From contig JAYMSP010002711.1 of assembly GCA_036897095.1 (NCBI GenBank), forward strand, positions 1 to 22,835: a DNA stretch of 22,835 nucleotides, written 5' to 3'. Positions within the stretch are counted from its first letter, which is position 1; every line of letters starts with the position of its first letter. Shown piece after piece: positions 9,349-19,703 of the stretch. Source of the DNA: Plantago elongata (Eukaryota > Streptophyta > Magnoliopsida > Lamiales > Plantaginaceae). A program made the position numbers and the translations under genes. The notes under the pieces are model-generated. The model did no database searches. It had not been told where the DNA came from and was given only the letters and a program-made list of their open reading frames with translations.

Positions 9349-9573
9349 CGTGTTCGGTCCAATCAGGACCGGACACGTGTCCCAACCAAACAGCTGGGTT
9401 AGTGACCGTTTGGAGCTGAGCCCACGACGGGGCCCAGTCCCAAACGTTCACTTCACTCGATCTGTTGCTAAGCAACCGATTGAGTTGTGGATAAGCTACG
9501 TCGGCTTCGCAACCGTCACAGTGGACGAGATCGCCGCGATCGATTCACACGACCGCTTACAGTGAACGGTCAA
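9349..9573. repeat. GC-rich, palindrome-rich flank of the Harbinger element
   Basis: This segment is clearly more GC-rich than its surroundings and is packed with short inverted repeats. They include a 12-bp stem with one mismatch and a 5-nt loop (9349-9377, CGTGTTCGGTCC and partner), GTTGCTAAGCAAC, GATCGCCGCGATC, and GACCG...CGGTC at the far end (9551-9571). Its position upstream of the transposase promoter fits the subterminal region of a DNA transposon, where transposase and accessory proteins bind. The likely element end is near 9571, inferred from the loss of GC-rich character and the similarity to 5230-5244. No matching opposite terminus was found. Confidence 0.5.
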
Positions 9574-10020
9574 AGAAATTTAGAATCAAACGTGTTCGTT
9601 ATAGAACTATTTAGAATGGTGTATTTTAGTTAAAAACAAACATAAAACTAGCATATTCCAAGAGTATTTTAGAAGTAATCGCACTGTTGAAGAACCTATT
9701 ATCGACCACAACGAATCGGGTGTTACAATATCATTATAATCTGATGACTACTAAGAAAATATTGGAGAAGTGACGAAAAGTCATTCATCAGATGAGTTGG
9801 GTCAATGGCTTAGAGGTTGGGTAAACATAGCCATCCCTATATGTGTGCTTCATAGATTAATAGAATCAACTTAACAATGGAGTCATAACTCACGTCTTTA
9901 TCAACAAAGACTTATATAATAATCTACTAGTCAGTAAGGGGATACCATCGAATTTAATTTCCTTTTCCACACTAATTTATTTCGAAACTTCTAACTAATT
10001 CAAGAACCAAGTATTATTGA
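9574..10020. other. Unassigned DNA
   Basis: About 450 bp with no recognisable gene or element. Confidence 0.55.
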
Positions 10021-10251
10021 ATGCATTCATGGTTTTTCCCCTTTTTTTTCTCCACCCACTTGTTAATCACAAATCAGACTGGGGACTTGGGAAACCATTG
10101 TTATTGGCTAGTGGCGAACATGAACATGATCAACCGTCATATTTTATTTGTAGAATTTGCCCTAGGTGAACAATTGAAAGTTCCGATTTCCGAGGATTCT
10201 ATATACAACGATCAGGAGATTAATAGTGTGACGGATCATTTAGCAAAATAG
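10021..10251 (+). pseudogene. Possible relic of a LINE-type RNase H domain
   Basis: A 76-codon open frame. Its last residues (EINSVTDHLAK) resemble the C-terminal end of the RNase H domain carried by plant LINE retrotransposons and related reverse-transcriptase genes, which usually reads like REAN.VAD.LA. The segment VANMNMINR, about 35 residues earlier, resembles the preceding strand-helix of the same domain (V..INN type). The catalytic upstream part is not visible and no reverse transcriptase lies in the flanks. The match is short and made by eye, so a chance ORF is a real alternative. Confidence 0.3.
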
Positions 10252-10977
10252 GAAGTGACCAATTCGAGTAGTTTTCTCCCACACTCTCTATAATGTAGTG
10301 GAATACTGTTAATATGTGATTTGTCGTCCAAAACCATCAAGTTACATCATCTAGAGATTTGCATATTCGTTAACTGAAAATTTTCTAGAGACTGATTGGT
10401 ATAGAATTTGAGTGATCTTTTTTAATTAAAATTTAATTTTTTATACGAAAAATATTCAATTTGAGTGGGGAGATGGTCGCTCCAGCGGTACAACAAATCG
10501 GCCCCCAATGATTGGTAATGAGAAAGAACACAACTATTAGACGTGATAAACTAGTACTAGTGTTAATTAAGAGTGATCAGTATGATAAGTTTAGTTCTAA
10601 TGTACGGTTAAGCGATGTTGAACGTGTGCATGTGTTAGTTGGTGGCCATATAAAAAAGAGACTTGCGTAATAAGAAGGGACACTACATTAAAACTTGATT
10701 AAGAAAGTTGACAAGAGTGGAAACTAAGTCGACTTCTTGTATTTTATTTTATTATAATAATAATAATTATTATTATTATTTCTTTTGTTTTTTGGTAGCT
10801 AGCTAAACTATAGTCTAGGTCTAGCCGTCTAGACAAGGAATAAGTGGACCTTATCTTTAGTCTCTCGTATTGACAATAGTACAGCTTCTAACTTGTAGTA
10901 CAACTATATTATATCTATGGGTTTTTCCTTTTCTTTTTAAATACAGTTTCTTTGTTCAGGTACCTAAAATATGATAC
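10252..10977. other. Unassigned DNA with an AT microsatellite
   Basis: No gene is recognised. A self-complementary (TAA)n/(TTA)n tract lies at 10751-10780 and could form a small hairpin. Confidence 0.55.
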
Positions 10978-11169
10978 ATGGCGGATTTTCCATTTGGTTT
11001 GAAACTGTGCACCTTACCGGATCAACATGTGATATACGAATTTTTATTGAATTTTCAACTCGTTAATAAGGAAGAGAGTGCAAAAAAAATAGTTGAAAGG
11101 TGTTGTATGTTTTTCAGTTATACAGTGTTTACACTTGAATGTTCTTTTATCTCAGAACACATTTGTTAA
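10978..11169 (+). pseudogene. Possible relic of a NAC-domain N-terminus
   Basis: A 63-codon open frame. Its first 33 residues (FPFGLKLC, then DQHVIYEFLL) loosely resemble NAC transcription-factor subdomain A, which typically reads like PPGFRFHPTDEELV..YL. The remainder of the frame has no similarity I recognise, and no further NAC subdomain or intron-exon structure could be found downstream. If real, it is a short gene fragment captured or left behind in repetitive DNA; a chance ORF is equally possible. Confidence 0.2.
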
Positions 11170-11673
11170 ATTGCAATCGCAGGCATAAGATCGGAGCCAA
11201 ATTGTCCATAAGGGTTTGGCAAACCCTCAATATTCAACCTTCTATTTTGTATTTTGTATTATATTTCATATATTAATTGGTTTTGTGCTTGTCAATTATG
11301 ACGGATGGCTCTTTCCAACTTGAGACAGTTCTTTTGTTTGGCGTCGTGGATTAAAAGTCATGGTAAATGGCGTTATACTCTTATACATATGACTTTACGG
11401 AAATACATGTAGGGTACGGTATTAAATGTTCTTTTGACAGTTAATCTAGAAATGGATAGGTTGTTAATTAGGTCTGTTTAATAGCGTATAAATTTCCGGA
11501 ATGTTTATACGTGCCTCATTAAATATATAATGACTTAAAATTCTAATAATGTGAAAATGAAGAAAATTATTAAGGATTATTTTTCACATTTGCACAATAT
11601 TATATACTAGAGTACACATTTTCTTGGTGTGCCAAATACACCGTCTTGCAGTCTCACATTTAATATTATAAAC
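11170..11673. other. Unassigned AT-rich DNA
   Basis: No coding region, terminus or repeat pair could be supported. Confidence 0.55.
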
Positions 11674-11836
11674 TACTCGTATATTAATCAGAAAAATATT
11701 AAATAGTATTATATCATAAAAATATATTTTACCATTAGTATCTTTTATACATTTTAGAAGTAAGTTATGATTAGAGTCTATCTTGAAAAATTATAAGAAA
11801 ATTTATGTAAAATATATCTTTAGAACGGAGTAAGTA
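11674..11836. mobile_element. Possible degenerate Stowaway-like MITE
   Basis: The right end TAGAACGGAGTAAG followed by TA (11835-11836) reads, in reverse complement, CTTACTCCGTTCTA, a Stowaway-type terminus. The left end is weak (TA then CTCGTATATTAATC from 11676), so the left boundary is uncertain. Confidence 0.3.
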
Positions 11837-13089
11837 CTCGATAGTCTATATTTCAATGTACGATGACTAAAAGATTTCCAACAGATTTGAATGAAACAGT
11901 GGAAAAGTTGTTCCGCACCGACGATGACTGGCGTAGAATACTCTTCTTAATGTTTTAGTCTGTCATATTTGCATTTTAGATGAGTTGGACAATTAGTCAC
12001 GGGATCGGCCTAGTTAGCAAGGGTCGGGTCTCATGTAGGTTTTCATATATTAGACCTCTCTTTGCTTTAGCATGTGATGGGTTAATTAGGATCATACTTG
12101 TATACTTGTACAAGAAATAATGAAAGGGGCTAAAAAGGGGAAAAGAAAAGAAGAAGAGGAATTGGAAAGGAGTCTCAAAAACCAAAAAGGTGGGGTTGTC
12201 CTGTGGAAAGTTTTGTAATCAACCGAACTCTTTTGGATTTTCTATTTGGAGAGAAAATCAAATGTGGGTGTAACAATCTTGATGTTAGTTCCTTTTAGGA
12301 AAATTTAATTTTCATGTCGGCTAAGATGCTGGCTACTTCGATAAGCTTGCCACCCGATTGAACAATTATACAGATACTCAATTTATTATGATACTATGTG
12401 TATGTGAACATAAATATTGTAGATGACGCGAAAAGGACGTAGACAATTAATTTTCCCGTTATATTTCTTCATAGTGACTTAAGCAGTCATGCGTTGTTGC
12501 CTCTTTCCCAGAAAGTCTTCCAAGGGCCTAATCACTCACATGTTTTTATGACTACAATTTTAGATAATATATTTCTTTAAATGATTAAAGGGTGACTTAA
12601 ATCCCGACCTATTAATTGAAGGTGATGTGAGTTGCACTTCGTTGTTAATTTTAAATGATACTATAAATTATTTTATTAAAATTATTTTATAATATCATTT
12701 TTAAGTTGTATGTATAAACGATATTTTAGAAAACCTCAAACGATAATGATTATTATTATTGGATATTACGTTTGATTTTGTTCGTATGTAATAAGTCATT
12801 CGTAAAAGACAAATTGAGTCAATGCCTAGCTTTCATTCGAGAATTTGCGGTGCTCATGTCATGCTAGACTAATCATGAAGTCTAATTACTTGAGATAATT
12901 GTCGATGTTCATGTAAAAGCTAGCTGGAACGTTTACCTCCGTACGTATTAATTTAATTTCTAGCTATTTAAACAAGTCATTTGAATGGCAATCAACCATA
13001 ATATGCGTTAAGCCTACCAGTTGTGAATGGTGTTTGAAGTTAGGAGCGTTAACGAGATAGTTAAGCTTTTAATTAATGAATCAATAATC
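11837..13089. other. Unassigned DNA
   Basis: About 1.25 kb without any supported gene or element. The minus-strand open frame at 11997-12185 has no recognisable motif. Confidence 0.55.
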
Positions 13090-13450
13090 AATAGAATTTT
13101 AGGTATATTCGAGATCGTCGAGCTTCTGATAATTTAATAATTGTACTAGTGATTGTCCCGTTAAAATATTAAATTGCTCGTGAGTAGCTCGATAAGCTCA
13201 ACTTGCTTTTACTCGTGAGCGCTCGACTCCTTAGAATTTGAAAACGAACTAATTTGTTCCAAAATTATACACTAGAGTTGACTTACTCGTAAAAGAGTTT
13301 CGATCATTTTGTCAGGGTGATCGATTAAAACTTGACTATGAGACAAGCTACTTATCGAGCAAGTTTATGTTAACTGACCTCGATCGAGCTCAATCAGAAT
13401 ATCAATCGAACTGTTTTACGAGTAGCTTGCGGACTGCTTAATTCCATAAC
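13090..13450. repeat. Degenerate dispersed repeat rich in GCTCG / CGAGC motifs
   Basis: Many copies of CTCG, GAGC and TCGA cluster here and nowhere else in the window. An imperfect inverted pair is visible: TTGCTCGTGAGTAGCTCGAT (13174-13193) against ACAAGCTACTTATCGAGCAA (13343-13362, reverse complement TTGCTCGATAAGTAGCTTGT). A further ACGAGTAGCTTGCG lies near 13419-13432. Repeats of this flavour are widespread in plant intergenic DNA. I cannot assign a transposon class. Confidence 0.4.
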
Positions 13451-15139
13451 TCCTTTGAGGTTAACTTGGCTGTACAACTGGAAATGTGAGATACTCATAG
13501 AGATTTATAGTGAATTGGGTTATACAATTTATTTTGAGGATTTATAATATGTACGTTGAAAATGATCAATTTTTAGTTTTATTTGACTCGTTTGTATAAT
13601 TTGTTCCATAATGGAGGACAGATTAAGTAATAAGTAGGGCGACCAATCTGAATATCTAAATTATGTTGTCTATATGAAAGAAATATGAAATCGGAAAGTA
13701 AATGTAGTCATGATCTAACATGAACACCTTGTCTGGTTGAGTGGGCAATGTATTCGTATGTCAAACATTAAAGAACACGCCTTTTCCACTTTATGACTTG
13801 TATACACGACTATTGCCCAACACCAGGCCCCCAGGCATATATGCATTTCAAATTAATTAACATCCCTTTGTAATTATTTTCTTTCCTTTTAATTCTTTTC
13901 ATCATGTTTTTTATATCTACTAATTTAGAAAGTTTGGTACCTCGTATTAGAAAGTCGGTGAAAAACTAGTATTGTGTGTGAACCTGAAAAAGCGTAGTAC
14001 TACTATATTTATAATTTATCTACTTAGCACACGTGAGGACACAAATTGAACCTGGACATATTTATGCATGTGAATATAAATCAAATCAAAATCAGATTAG
14101 AAGATAAACATCTGATTTGTCTGCTAAAAACGCTATTTAGTTCGAATAAATCCAAAACTTTTCCTTTGTTGTTAGGCATGACCTCTAAATATTCAATCTC
14201 CACCATTCATTAATTAGAAGTCATTTAAAGAAGAGAGTTCTAATATGAGTTTTCTAGCCACCCTTTTGACAAAACTACTTCTAAAGTTCTAATATACTCC
14301 AACATGCTATGTGTAAATATGATAATTCTAAGTTCTAATAATTATTTATACTTAGTAAAATTAATATTTAGTTATTTATAAAAATTTGTAAAAGTCTTAA
14401 TTTTTTTAAGAGTCTTGAGAGTCCTACAATATTGTATATTAATTATGTGATATTATTTCTAAACTTTAAACTAGTATATTTTTGTATATTGTGTATCATT
14501 GTATATTAGTTATATGATTTAAATCTTTTTGTGTAGGCTCATAGTTATTTATTTTAAAAGGTAACTACTTATATTGCATTTATATTTATTGTTGGAAATT
14601 TGTCTAATTTGCACTCCAAGTCCATATGCTAACCAATGGGAGCAAATTTGGGTTGAAAAAAAAAGGAAAGTAGTAGGTATATAATGTATGGATAAAGTAA
14701 TGGATTATAGTTGGGATTGGAAAACAACAAATTAAATTCAAGAGACGACGTCAACAAAGTGGCAACAAAGTCATAGGAAAGTAAACAAAGAACAAAATTT
14801 GAATTGATCGGTGTTCGTTTGTGGTTTGATCGTAGACAAAAGAAAAAGTATAAAAAAGAGAGAGTTGACTGAGATTTCTGTTGACCAAACCACGTGGAAC
14901 CCGACCTTGGCTGACGTACAAAAATTTGGCCAGGGTTTGGTTTTGATTGGACCAATTTGCGATCGATTAAACAAAAAGTAGTCACTCCTATTCGCATACT
15001 TTTTAAATTAGCTACCACAACCTTTGAATTTTCCATCCCACCTTGCGTATGCCTTAAATGAGATTCCGAACAATTTGCATTGTTTTCATACGTAGTACCG
15101 TTCCATGATTGTATTATACATTAGCCACTTCTAATATAT
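13451..15139. other. Unassigned AT-rich DNA
   Basis: About 1.7 kb without a supported gene. The minus-strand open frames at 14629-15036 and 14771-14974 show no domain. The only structured part is the cis-motif cluster at 14874-14917. Confidence 0.55.
14874..14917. promoter_or_regulatory. Dense W-box / G-box / as-1-like cluster
   Basis: Within 44 bp lie TTGACT (14874-14879), TTGACC (14881-14886, W-box), the fully palindromic G-box CCACGTGG (14890-14897) and TGACGT (14912-14917, a TGA/as-1-type bZIP core). These bind WRKY, bHLH/bZIP and TGA factors in plants. GTCAA and TGACG variants also occur near 14746-14755. No gene begins nearby on either strand, so this is either an orphan promoter fragment or coincidence. 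Confidence 0.35.
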
Positions 15140-15437
15140 TGTTCGAGTGAAAAAGAGAGAAGATCAAAAAGAAAGTAAAGAGTATAATAGATATAATGAA
15201 GGGTTCATTATTCACTTGTATGTTATGTGTATTGTCTATAATGTGAGTATAAATATGAGTATTTATATAAGTGAGAAGTGATATAAATAGACAAACCATC
15301 TCCACTACTTGTCTATAATAAAGTCTTCATCCACTACCTTGTAACCTCTCACCCACTAACTCATATTAACTACTAACACCATTAATCCATTCATTCATCC
15401 ATTAACTAGTACAACTAATGTACATTTATCCATAACA
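15140..15437 (-). repeat. 3' LTR of the copia element
   Basis: On the minus strand it begins TGTTATGGATAAATGTAC directly after the polypurine tract and ends ...CACTCGAACA, giving TG...CA termini. Most of it (15140-15382) is repeated directly at 18521-18760, including GTATTGTCTATAATG, AGTGAGAAGTGATAT and TAAAGTCTTCATCCA. Length 298 bp. Confidence 0.85.
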
Positions 15438-15450
15438 TTCCCCTTGAATA
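15438..15450 (-). other. Polypurine tract
   Basis: On the minus strand the sequence reads TATTCAAGGGGAA immediately before the 3' LTR start. This is the position and composition of the plus-strand primer site in copia elements. Confidence 0.7.
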
Positions 15451-15488
15451 TACAGTAGTTGACGATGTTAGTATGCGAGAGATATACT

Positions 15489-15560
15489 GCCTCATTAAAA
15501 ACCTTATTAAGAAAATTCAGTGGGATAAAAACTTAGTCAAGGGAAAAAAGAGTGAAGTGC
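15489..15560 (-). repeat. Copia 3'-UTR motif, copy 1
   Basis: On the minus strand it contains CTCTTTTTTCCCTTGACTAA, TTTTTATCCCACTGAATTTT and AAGGTTTTTAATGAGGCAG. This arrangement is typical of the region between pol and the polypurine tract in many plant copia elements. A second copy lies at 15908-15983. Confidence 0.7.
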
Positions 15561-15729
15561 GTATCCAAATCCTCTGATCGATGCATCATTGTAATTCTTC
15601 TAACAATTGCAATTCTAATCTTCCGGATCAACTTCTCAAATGATGATGTCTGATATGGTTTGGTGAGCAACTCTTCAAATCTTATGTACTTAAACGGAAT
15701 CTTCTTCACATAGATGGGGCGGAGAAAAA
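15533..15729 (-). pseudogene. Copia pol C-terminus (end of RNase H region), fragment
   Basis: A minus-strand frame of about 64 codons, open but without a usable start, contains YVKKI, then EELLTKPYQTSSFEKLIRKI. This matches in order the conserved copia pol tail, where a LADLFTK-like motif and a ...FEKL..KIGMR-type helix end the RNase H domain. It stops at TAA (15533-15535), inside the 3'-UTR motif, and is preceded by an in-frame stop near 15727. The RNase H domain would remove RNA from the RNA-DNA hybrid during reverse transcription. The catalytic upstream part is not recognisable, so the fragment is dead. Confidence 0.7.
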
Positions 15730-18510
15730 CTTATGTAAATGTAGCTCGTCTTCATGTGGAAGAACTTTTCAGATACTTGGACCGTAAATAGTTCCAATGT
15801 TTATAACATCACTCCATAATATTGTAAGGTTGAACCCATATGTCTCATGACCTTATCTTTATCACATGTATCAAAGATATGGAGACGGACATAATTATGC
15901 GCTTATACTGTTGTCTCGTTAAAAACTTTGCTAGGAAAAATTCATTAGGATAAAAACCTAGTCGAAGGAAAAAAAGTGCAACAATTGCTAATGTGATGCG
16001 CAAAACTACTCGATGATTTTCAATCATTATCTCCTTCATATGCTCAAACTTCAGGTTGAGCTAACATTGGTGTAACCAATATTACTTTTCATGAATATTG
16101 AGAATTTTAACTCATACTTCAATAGTTCACTGCGGTGAATACCATTTTGTACTTTATCAAATGAAGTTGATTTTGATATGATTATAGAGGTTTCACAAAC
16201 GAAACATTAGTTCCCCAAGAACTTTACTCATTCAATCCATGTTTGCTAACATGGTATATTCAGTCTCCTTGGGATTAAGTGTCGGAGATTAAAACTCCCC
16301 TCATTGAAATTTCTCAAAGTATATTACATGCAAGTCAAAACCTGTCGGTCTTTCGAATTCATTTAACCAATTGGACTTCAGGTTCATGAGCTCATTATCA
16401 TCATGATGTCATTGAATGGACTCGCATGTAAGATCCCCATTTACATGTCCAATAAATCACGTACATCGAATTTTGCATATGTTTATTTATTCGGTTCCAT
16501 ATATACCGTTATTTCAAATCTATTGTTTGATTTTTCATGTCCGTACTTGATAATTGATATCTTAAAAAAATTTGTAGTACCATTTCACATCATATAGGCC
16601 ATATATTATAGTTAAGCTATTTATGCCTTCTATGACATCCATTACTCTTCAGGAGTACCAATTGTCTTATTCTTGCCACTACTTGTATTGTACTTAGTTT
16701 TGGAACCAATTTTCATTGAGGTGAATGAATCATTAGTATAATAGGCAAGATATCTCAATGTTCATCACATGTCATTTTATAATTAATGTGTAACTCTGCA
16801 CGCCTCAAAATAGGGTCATAGCGGGTTAACATTCAAATCATAAAACTGTATGTTTGAACATATCTTGATATAGTAACATGAAGATGAATCTTTAGTTCGA
16901 GTTTGAACTTTTGAATATATGTGATCAATTCGCTCTACGAATTTTTACCAGCTTATTCATGTTATTCCTCCCCTAAGCTGGAAAATAAGGGATCATTAAA
17001 ATTTAATGCTCAGCTTAAAAATCGATGTATGCATACAACTTGTGTATGCTTCAAGTATTAGTTCTCTGCGGAGAACAATATAATACAGAGTCAATATATT
17101 TGCACAATTGAATTTTCTTGTGCTGAAAATAATTGTCCTCAAATTAAAGATCACACTTTTGGGTAAAAACCATACTTATCAATAATTGTCAACTTTATAA
17201 GTGTGACTTTTGTTAATTCAAGATTTTCATTTCTATGCATAATCTTAGTGTTGTGTCATGCCATAATAAATACAAAACGAGATAGCTTTCAACACATAAT
17301 CATATGGAAACTTCAGGTTTCACATAAACGGTTAAGTTATAAGTGCATGACCTAATTTATCACATCAAATTGTATATTTTTTCTCAATTTGAGGTTGATG
17401 AGTTCTATTTTATGCTTGCTTTTGGTGTTTGATGCAAGTATAAACAAGTAAATCGTTCACTTCACTTCAAGGAATGAGAAGAATCAATTTTTATAAATTG
17501 ACCATGATCTTTCAAGCAAAGTTTAAAACTTTTTTTTTTCTTTTTTAAACACCTCTTGTTGTGTGATCATGGATGCACTTGTATATATCAAATAGTGGTT
17601 ATCCCACTTTTTATTTGCATCACCATCTTTCAAATATACGGGTTAGTTATTTTAGACTATATTTGCACCACATCAATAATTTCTTTTTTTCAGTATAAGT
17701 GGACATTTCATCTTTGGCTAGCTAAACAAAGCTAGAACATTTGATCCATAAGCAGATGGATTTATCATAGTCCATGAGATGTCAACGGACATATATCTTA
17801 ACAACCATCAATCATTGTACCACATATTTATATGTGGTATTTAACCTTTTAAGTTTCCATCGTCGATGTTGAAGAAATGTATTGTTTTTTGCCTCATCTT
17901 GACTTTATATTTATATCACATATTCACTTTAGAGGATATGATTTTGTATTGTATCACCGCTTGAAAAACGTTCTTCTAAAATGTGAGTTTAAATATAATT
18001 CACCACTAACAATAAAATTAGAGTGGTTAGATAATACCACATGATGGGAAAAAGAATCTTCAAGGAAGTAAATTATAAATAAAATATCACTTATCTTCAA
18101 AGATGATAAGTAGTAGTATTATGTTACAAAGGATGTGTAGCTCCTTTGATGTCATCATTCGTATGTAAGCTCTATGACTCAAAACTTGTAAGTGCACCGA
18201 TCAAAATTATTTTTCATGATCTTAAGTATGTCATCATGAGTATGCCATCGCTTAAGGTTGTTTCGTGCATCTTTAGGATGAAACTACAAAAACAAAGAAC
18301 TTATTAGTATATAATCACAAACATACAATAATAAAATGAATCAAAGTAGTATATGAAATTGAGAGATAGAGAGACGATGGAATAAGAAATATCTTTTTCA
18401 TAATCATCATCATACTTTGCCATTTGGAACTCTCTTTTTCTTCTTCTTCTTCTAGCTTTTCCTTTCGGGTCGTAGTGTAAATTTTCTATCAGTTGGTTTA
18501 GCACTATTTT
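15730..18510 (-). pseudogene. Decayed internal gag-pol region of the copia element
   Basis: No open frame longer than about 64 codons with family similarity remains. Landmarks on the minus strand are a purine-rich GCTTAGGGGAGGAATAACAT (about 16960-16979), resembling the integrase-to-reverse-transcriptase linker of some copia polyproteins, and a Lys-rich stretch just inside the 5' LTR. Reverse transcriptase and integrase catalytic motifs could not be found. The assignment rests mainly on the position between LTRs. Confidence 0.5.
15908..15983 (-). repeat. Copia 3'-UTR motif, copy 2 (duplicated 3' end)
   Basis: On the minus strand it reads TTGCACTTTTTTTCCTTCGA, TTTTTATCCTAATGAATTTT and AAGTTTTTAACGAGACAACA, closely paralleling copy 1 at 15489-15560. 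The sequence just before it (about 15984-16060) includes TTTGAG, a possible parallel of the pol-tail codons before copy 1. The 3' end of the element therefore seems to be present twice, about 420 bp apart. Confidence 0.6.
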
Positions 18511-18520
18511 GCTGATAACG
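18511..18520 (-). other. Possible primer-binding site next to the 5' LTR
   Basis: Directly inside the 5' LTR the minus strand reads CGTTATCAGC. It shares the TATCAG core of the initiator-Met tRNA-type site used by most plant LTR elements, and a CGTTATCAGC leader is familiar in a group of plant copia elements. Confidence 0.45.
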
Positions 18521-18760
18521 TGTTGAGATAAAAAGAGAGAAGAGCATGAAGATAATAGAGAGTATAATAGCCATGATGGAGAGTTCATTCAACTTGTAAG
18601 TTGTGTGTATTGTCTATAATGAAAATACAAATAGGGAAATTTATACAAGTGAGAAGTGATATGAAGAGATAAACTATCTCCACTACTTGTGTATATTAAA
18701 GTCTTCATCCAATACCTTATAAGCTCTCCCCCACTAACCCATATTAATCACTAACATCAT
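18521..18760 (-). repeat. 5' LTR of the copia element, truncated
   Basis: A direct repeat of 15140-15382. On the minus strand it ends ...TTTATCTCAACA before the leader. Similarity to the other LTR stops after CTAACATCAT at 18760, so the first ~55 bp of the LTR (its outer end) are missing. Confidence 0.8.
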
Positions 18761-19165
18761 GAATTCAAATACAATTTCAAAATAGTAATAAATACTGAAG
18801 TAATTTGCATTCATAAGACTGATAAGAGAAAGAGATGTAAGCATGCATTTGTTTTCTCATTATTTCAAATCCAATAATACGCTAAATGCGGGGAATTTTT
18901 TTAAGATATATCTTAAAATAAAATATATTTATTTTATATACTACATAATAACTATTTATTTTTATATATCCTATAATGGTTATTTTGGTTAGAAGATATA
19001 CTCAGGTCTTTTTTTCTTCAATCTTGGACATTTATTATACACGTATGTGGTATCTCACACGCTCGATACAATGACTTTATATTTTTTGAATTGCTCTTTT
19101 TTTTTTTTGATTTTTCTTTTAAAATAATTTTTAAGATTGAATCACGATATGACATGTGTCAAGTA
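18761..19165. other. AT-rich DNA, nothing recognised
   Basis: About 400 bp between the truncated copia LTR and an 18-bp repeat, with no supported gene. Confidence 0.55.
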
Positions 19166-19219
19166 CTTGAGATACTTTCGACGCTTGAGATATTTTCGAT
19201 GTGTGAAATACTTTCGGTC
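19166..19219. repeat. 18-bp tandem repeat, three units
   Basis: CTTGAGATACTTTCGACG, CTTGAGATATTTTCGATG and TGTGAAATACTTTCGGTC follow each other without gaps. A weaker fourth unit may follow. The period is a multiple of three and the minus strand is open through it (repeats of a RKYL-like motif), but there is no sign of a real gene. Confidence 0.75.
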
Positions 19220-19493
19220 CGTGTAATAAATTGGAGAAAGTGTATACTGTTGTAATGATCGATTACTAATTGGATATGATTTGGTATTTTGAATCGTGCG
19301 GTATGTATCAATGGATTGCTCTACGAGTGACAAGGTTGCATGGGTTCCAAATCTAATGATTTGGACTTGAATTACTCAAAGGAGAAGTTATATTTGTACA
19401 TATTTTATGAATATAATTTGGAATGATGAAGGAGCTAACCTTTGTATAATATTCAAAAGATGTGGAAAGAGATGCAATGTGTTCGCAAAGAGT
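19220..19493. other. Short unassigned stretch
   Basis: Nothing recognised between the 18-bp repeat and the candidate SINE. Confidence 0.5.
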
Positions 19494-19703
19494 CGTTTAT
19501 GGCACTACTGGATAGATACACCTCTTGACTATTGAGAAGGATATGGCCCTGAGTTCAACTTCCAGCCGTACAACCCGCACATTTCTCATATATAGTTGGC
19601 TCAACTGGATAGATGCATTTTTTATAGACTGACATTCAAACAAACCGTAGTGCCCGCCCCCACCCCCCCAAAATAAAATAAAATAAATAAAATCTACCGT
19701 TTA
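19494..19703 (+). mobile_element. Candidate tRNA-derived SINE
   Basis: A tRNA-like head is visible: TGGCACTACTGGATAGA (about 19501-19517) resembles a D-arm/A box, and GAGTTCAACTTCC (about 19552-19564) resembles a T-arm/B box, with an imperfect anticodon-like stem between them. A second D-arm-like piece, GGCTCAACTGGATAGATG, follows at about 19598-19615. The element would end in a C-rich run followed by an (AAATA)n-type tail to about 19692. The 6-bp sequence CGTTTA flanks it at 19494-19499 and 19698-19703, as a short possible target duplication. Internal A and B boxes, a length near 200 bp and an A-rich tail together match plant SINE architecture. Mutations rule out a functional tRNA; a plain tRNA pseudogene beside a simple repeat is the main alternative. 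Confidence 0.4.

Larger units (their letters stand above)
15140..18760 (-). mobile_element. Degenerate Ty1/copia LTR retrotransposon
   Basis: Two direct copies of an LTR (15140-15437 and 18521-18760) bound about 3.1 kb of internal DNA. On the minus strand the order is 5' LTR (upper coordinates), a leader starting CGTTATCAGC, decayed gag-pol, an RNase H tail (15533-15729), a polypurine tract and the 3' LTR. The internal length is well below the 4-5 kb of a complete copia element, and no long open frame survives, so it has suffered deletions and many point changes. The LTRs agree at only about 80% by eye, which implies an old insertion. The 5' LTR lacks the 55 bp corresponding to 15383-15437, so a target-site duplication cannot be tested. 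Confidence 0.85.

Noticed and set aside
14629..15036. 135-codon minus-strand open frame
   Set aside because: It is the longest unassigned frame but has no recognisable domain, low complexity near its end and no gene context.
18304..18588. 94-codon minus-strand open frame spanning the LTR and leader
   Set aside because: It crosses the copia LTR boundary and has no gag motif; it is incidental.
19494..19570. Functional tRNA gene
   Set aside because: The stems are mismatched and no standard anticodon loop can be placed; it fits a SINE head or tRNA relic better.
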